A DNA stretch of 64,000 bases, taken from positions 124,001 through 188,000 of the forward strand of contig NZ_CP011310.1 in assembly GCF_001077815.2 (NCBI RefSeq). The letters run 5' to 3'. Of this stretch, positions 62,560-64,000 are shown one piece after another. The notes under the pieces were generated by a model. It was not told the DNA's origin and did no database searches. It worked only from the letters and a program-made list of their open reading frames with translations. Position 1 is the first letter of the stretch; each line of letters starts with the position of its first letter. Made by a program: the position numbers and the translations under genes. Source of the DNA: Aurantiacibacter atlanticus. GTDB lineage: Bacteria > Pseudomonadota > Alphaproteobacteria > Sphingomonadales > Sphingomonadaceae.

Positions 62560-62638
62560 CGCCCGTCAACGTACCTGATTCACTTCGTCAGCGCAGGTTC
62601 AGCGCATTTGTGCGATAAGGCTGACGAGGAGAATTTTG

Positions 62639-63040
62639 ATGAAACATCTGCTAACCATGACAGCTGCCGCTGCTGCACTGGCACTGACCGCGCCTGCAAG
62701 TGCGCACGACCGCCAGGAGCGTTCAGACGAAGCGTTTGCCGAGCTGGTTGAAGGCCGCGTCGCGGGTGAACCACAATCATGCATCAGGGCATTCCGCTCC
62801 AACCGCCTGCGGGTTATTGAGAATGTCGGAATCGCCTATGAACGCGGTGATACGCTGTGGGTGGCACGGACGGATAATCCGCGCGATCTTGGTCCATGGG
62901 ATATCCCGATAATTCGCCGCCATGGCAGCCAGTTGTGCCGTCACGATGTTCGCGAAACAGTGGACCGCAGCTCGGGTATGTTTTCGGGCATATTGTTCCT
63001 GAATGAATTCGTGCCCTATCGCAGGGCTGAAGAAGGCTGA
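62639..63040 (+). CDS. Secreted protein, unknown
   Basis: 133 residues from MKHLLTMTAAAAALALTAPA; GAGGAG lies upstream. Signal peptide cut after ASA. The mature part (SDEAFAELVEGRVAGEPQSC, SNRLRVIENVGIAYERGDTL, RHGSQLCRHDVRE) has two cysteines likely in a disulfide. No family recognised. Confidence 0.72.
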   Translation: MKHLLTMTAAAAALALTAPASAHDRQERSDEAFAELVEGRVAGEPQSCIRAFRSNRLRVIENVGIAYERGDTLWVARTDNPRDLGPWDIPIIRRHGSQLCRHDVRETVDRSSGMFSGILFLNEFVPYRRAEEG

Positions 63041-63047
63041 TGCACCT

Positions 63048-63602
63048 ATGAGTCTCGCGCCTAGGCGCTGGGCCGCAGAACTGCTGCATGTGTGGTTCCA
63101 CAAGCTGGACCCAGGTGCGTGGTGGGGCGGCTCCGATGCACTGGATACTGAACTTGAAAGGCGCTTCCGGCCAGAGCTGGAGGCGCTTTTTGTCATGCCG
63201 CCTGAAAGCTTTGCCAGCGATCCGTCCACCGCGCTTGCCGCAGTCCTGCTGTTCGATCAGGTGCCGCGCAATATCCATCGTGGTACGCCTGCGGCATTCG
63301 CTTATGATTCGCTTGCCAGAGACATCGCCCGCATTGCACTGGGCCGAGGATTTGACGCAAGGCTGGCGCGCCAACAGGTGCAATTCCTCGCCATGCCATT
63401 GATGCATAGTGAAGATATCGCAGACCAGCGCCGCTCGCTAGCGGCTTTCCGCCATATCAATGGCGGCGCGAATCTTGCCTTTGCGCGCAGCCATTACCGC
63501 ATGATCGCGCGATTTGGCCGGTTCCCGCATCGCAACACATTGCTTGGCCGCACAAGCACTCCGGCAGAGAAGCGCGCCGTGGAAGCGGGCTTTGCGTGGT
63601 AG
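63048..63602 (+). CDS. DUF924 family protein
   Basis: 184 residues from MSLAPRRWAAELLHVWFHKL. FDQVPRNIHRGTPAAFAYDS, FLAMPLMHSEDIADQRRSLA and NLAFARSHYRMIARFGRFPH are DUF924 signatures, a helical family of unknown role. 7 bp downstream of the secreted protein gene, so likely co-transcribed. Confidence 0.88.
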   Translation: MSLAPRRWAAELLHVWFHKLDPGAWWGGSDALDTELERRFRPELEALFVMPPESFASDPSTALAAVLLFDQVPRNIHRGTPAAFAYDSLARDIARIALGRGFDARLARQQVQFLAMPLMHSEDIADQRRSLAAFRHINGGANLAFARSHYRMIARFGRFPHRNTLLGRTSTPAEKRAVEAGFAW

Positions 63603-63614
63603 GCAGCGCGCGCC

Positions 63615-64000
63615 TCAGCCCTTGGGTTTTACCAGCTTTTCAGGGCGACGGCGCTGCGCCTCGCCAAACAGGCCATAGGTCTTGTTGACGTAATTCGACA
63701 CATCGATGATCGAGTTGAGATAGGTTTCCAGATCCTTGGTCATTTCCTGCTCCACCAGTCTGACGCGGGCAGAGGGATTCTCCGTTTCGAAGCTGACATA
63801 GAACCACGGCTCACCCCTTTTCAGGATGAGCGGCTTGGAAATGTCATACCATTCAAACGCCCAAGCCAAGGGGCGCGGCCAGATATGGATTGGAAAGCGT
63901 CCGCCCATTTCCACGCCGGGACGTGGCGTAGGGAACCAGTGGAGATAGGGCGCGGTCTGGACCACATAGCAGGGCTGATCCGCCACGAAGACATAAGGCG
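63615..64000 (-). CDS. Hypothetical protein, 5' end beyond the window
   Basis: The visible 128 C-terminal codons read in one frame to the window edge: PYLHWFPTPRPGVEMGGRFP, IHIWPRPLAWAFEWYDISKP, YVSFETENPSARVRLVEQEM and a basic C-terminus. Not recognised. A GTG at 63986 is not a credible start because the frame stays open upstream. No function can be given. Confidence 0.55.
   Translation of the reverse strand, partial: PYVFVADQPCYVVQTAPYLHWFPTPRPGVEMGGRFPIHIWPRPLAWAFEWYDISKPLILKRGEPWFYVSFETENPSARVRLVEQEMTKDLETYLNSIIDVSNYVNKTYGLFGEAQRRRPEKLVKPKG

Noticed and set aside
1..64000. CRISPR arrays, rRNA genes, replication origin, riboswitches
   Set aside because: I saw no regularly spaced repeats, no rRNA-like sequence, no cluster of DnaA boxes and no recognisable riboswitch core anywhere in the window.

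Overview
The window reads as an alphaproteobacterium of the order Sphingomonadales, most likely the family Erythrobacteraceae. This is a judgement from the gene set and protein style (small DUF2312, DUF1244 and DUF4168 proteins, a split nrdA/nrdB locus, pyk next to DUF1244, GC-rich codon use), not from a marker gene. It divides into an integrated accessory element on the left (1 to about 24,995) and a chromosomal backbone on the right (about 24,996 to 64,000).

The left part looks like an integrative element anchored at tRNA-Leu(CAG). A P4-type tyrosine integrase (23,606-24,829) lies beside the 3' end of the tRNA gene (24,996-25,082), with three copies of a 14-bp motif near its start. The other end of the element is outside the window. 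Cargo includes an ArdC-type antirestriction protein (cut by the window edge), a Mre11-like nuclease with a YhaN/SbcC-like ATPase, an OLD-family nuclease, a ParB-family protein, a strawberry-notch-type helicase/methyltransferase, a Toprim primase-like protein, a lytic transglycosylase and an anchored SNase-type nuclease.

Two genes of this element have themselves been hit by smaller mobile elements. The OLD nuclease gene is split by a 1,441-bp IS5-family element (8,467-9,907) with 17-bp ends and a TA duplication; it carries a lipoprotein gene between its left end and its transposase. Removing it restores a 655-residue frame. The strawberry-notch gene is split by a recombinase-in-trio (RIT) element with three overlapping tyrosine recombinase genes between 90-bp inverted repeats (14,750-14,839 and 18,361-18,450). 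Removing it restores a 1,415-residue frame. The RIT repeats contain an outward-facing Shine-Dalgarno sequence, ATG and short open frame. On the left side this frame runs straight into the severed gene, so the element supplies a new translation start for the 3' half of its target. A 9-bp hairpin hides the ribosome binding site of the first recombinase gene, and a perfect 32-bp palindrome sits at the right junction only.

The right part is mostly housekeeping: fsa, an acyl-CoA synthetase, lysC, ubiG, ruvC, yebC, pyk, tRNA-Gly(GCC), a YbbN-like thioredoxin, a Lon N-domain protein, marC, yggT, argB, ppk2, nrdB, an arylamine N-acetyltransferase, nrdA, nadB and an ABC ATPase. It is broken by an IS3-family element (35,641-36,910, ATGA duplication) and by a small probable defense insert directly behind nrdB: a 54-residue DUF2158-like protein whose 3' end overlaps an AbiC-like abortive infection gene. 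A DCC-family thiol oxidoreductase, an HTTM-like membrane protein and an unknown protein form a tightly overlapping trio at 37,450-39,282. Small genes below usual cut-offs include a 44-residue basic protein with a perfect ribosome binding site (49,089-49,223). A small lipoprotein gene at 56,461-56,798 carries an apparent one-base frameshift.
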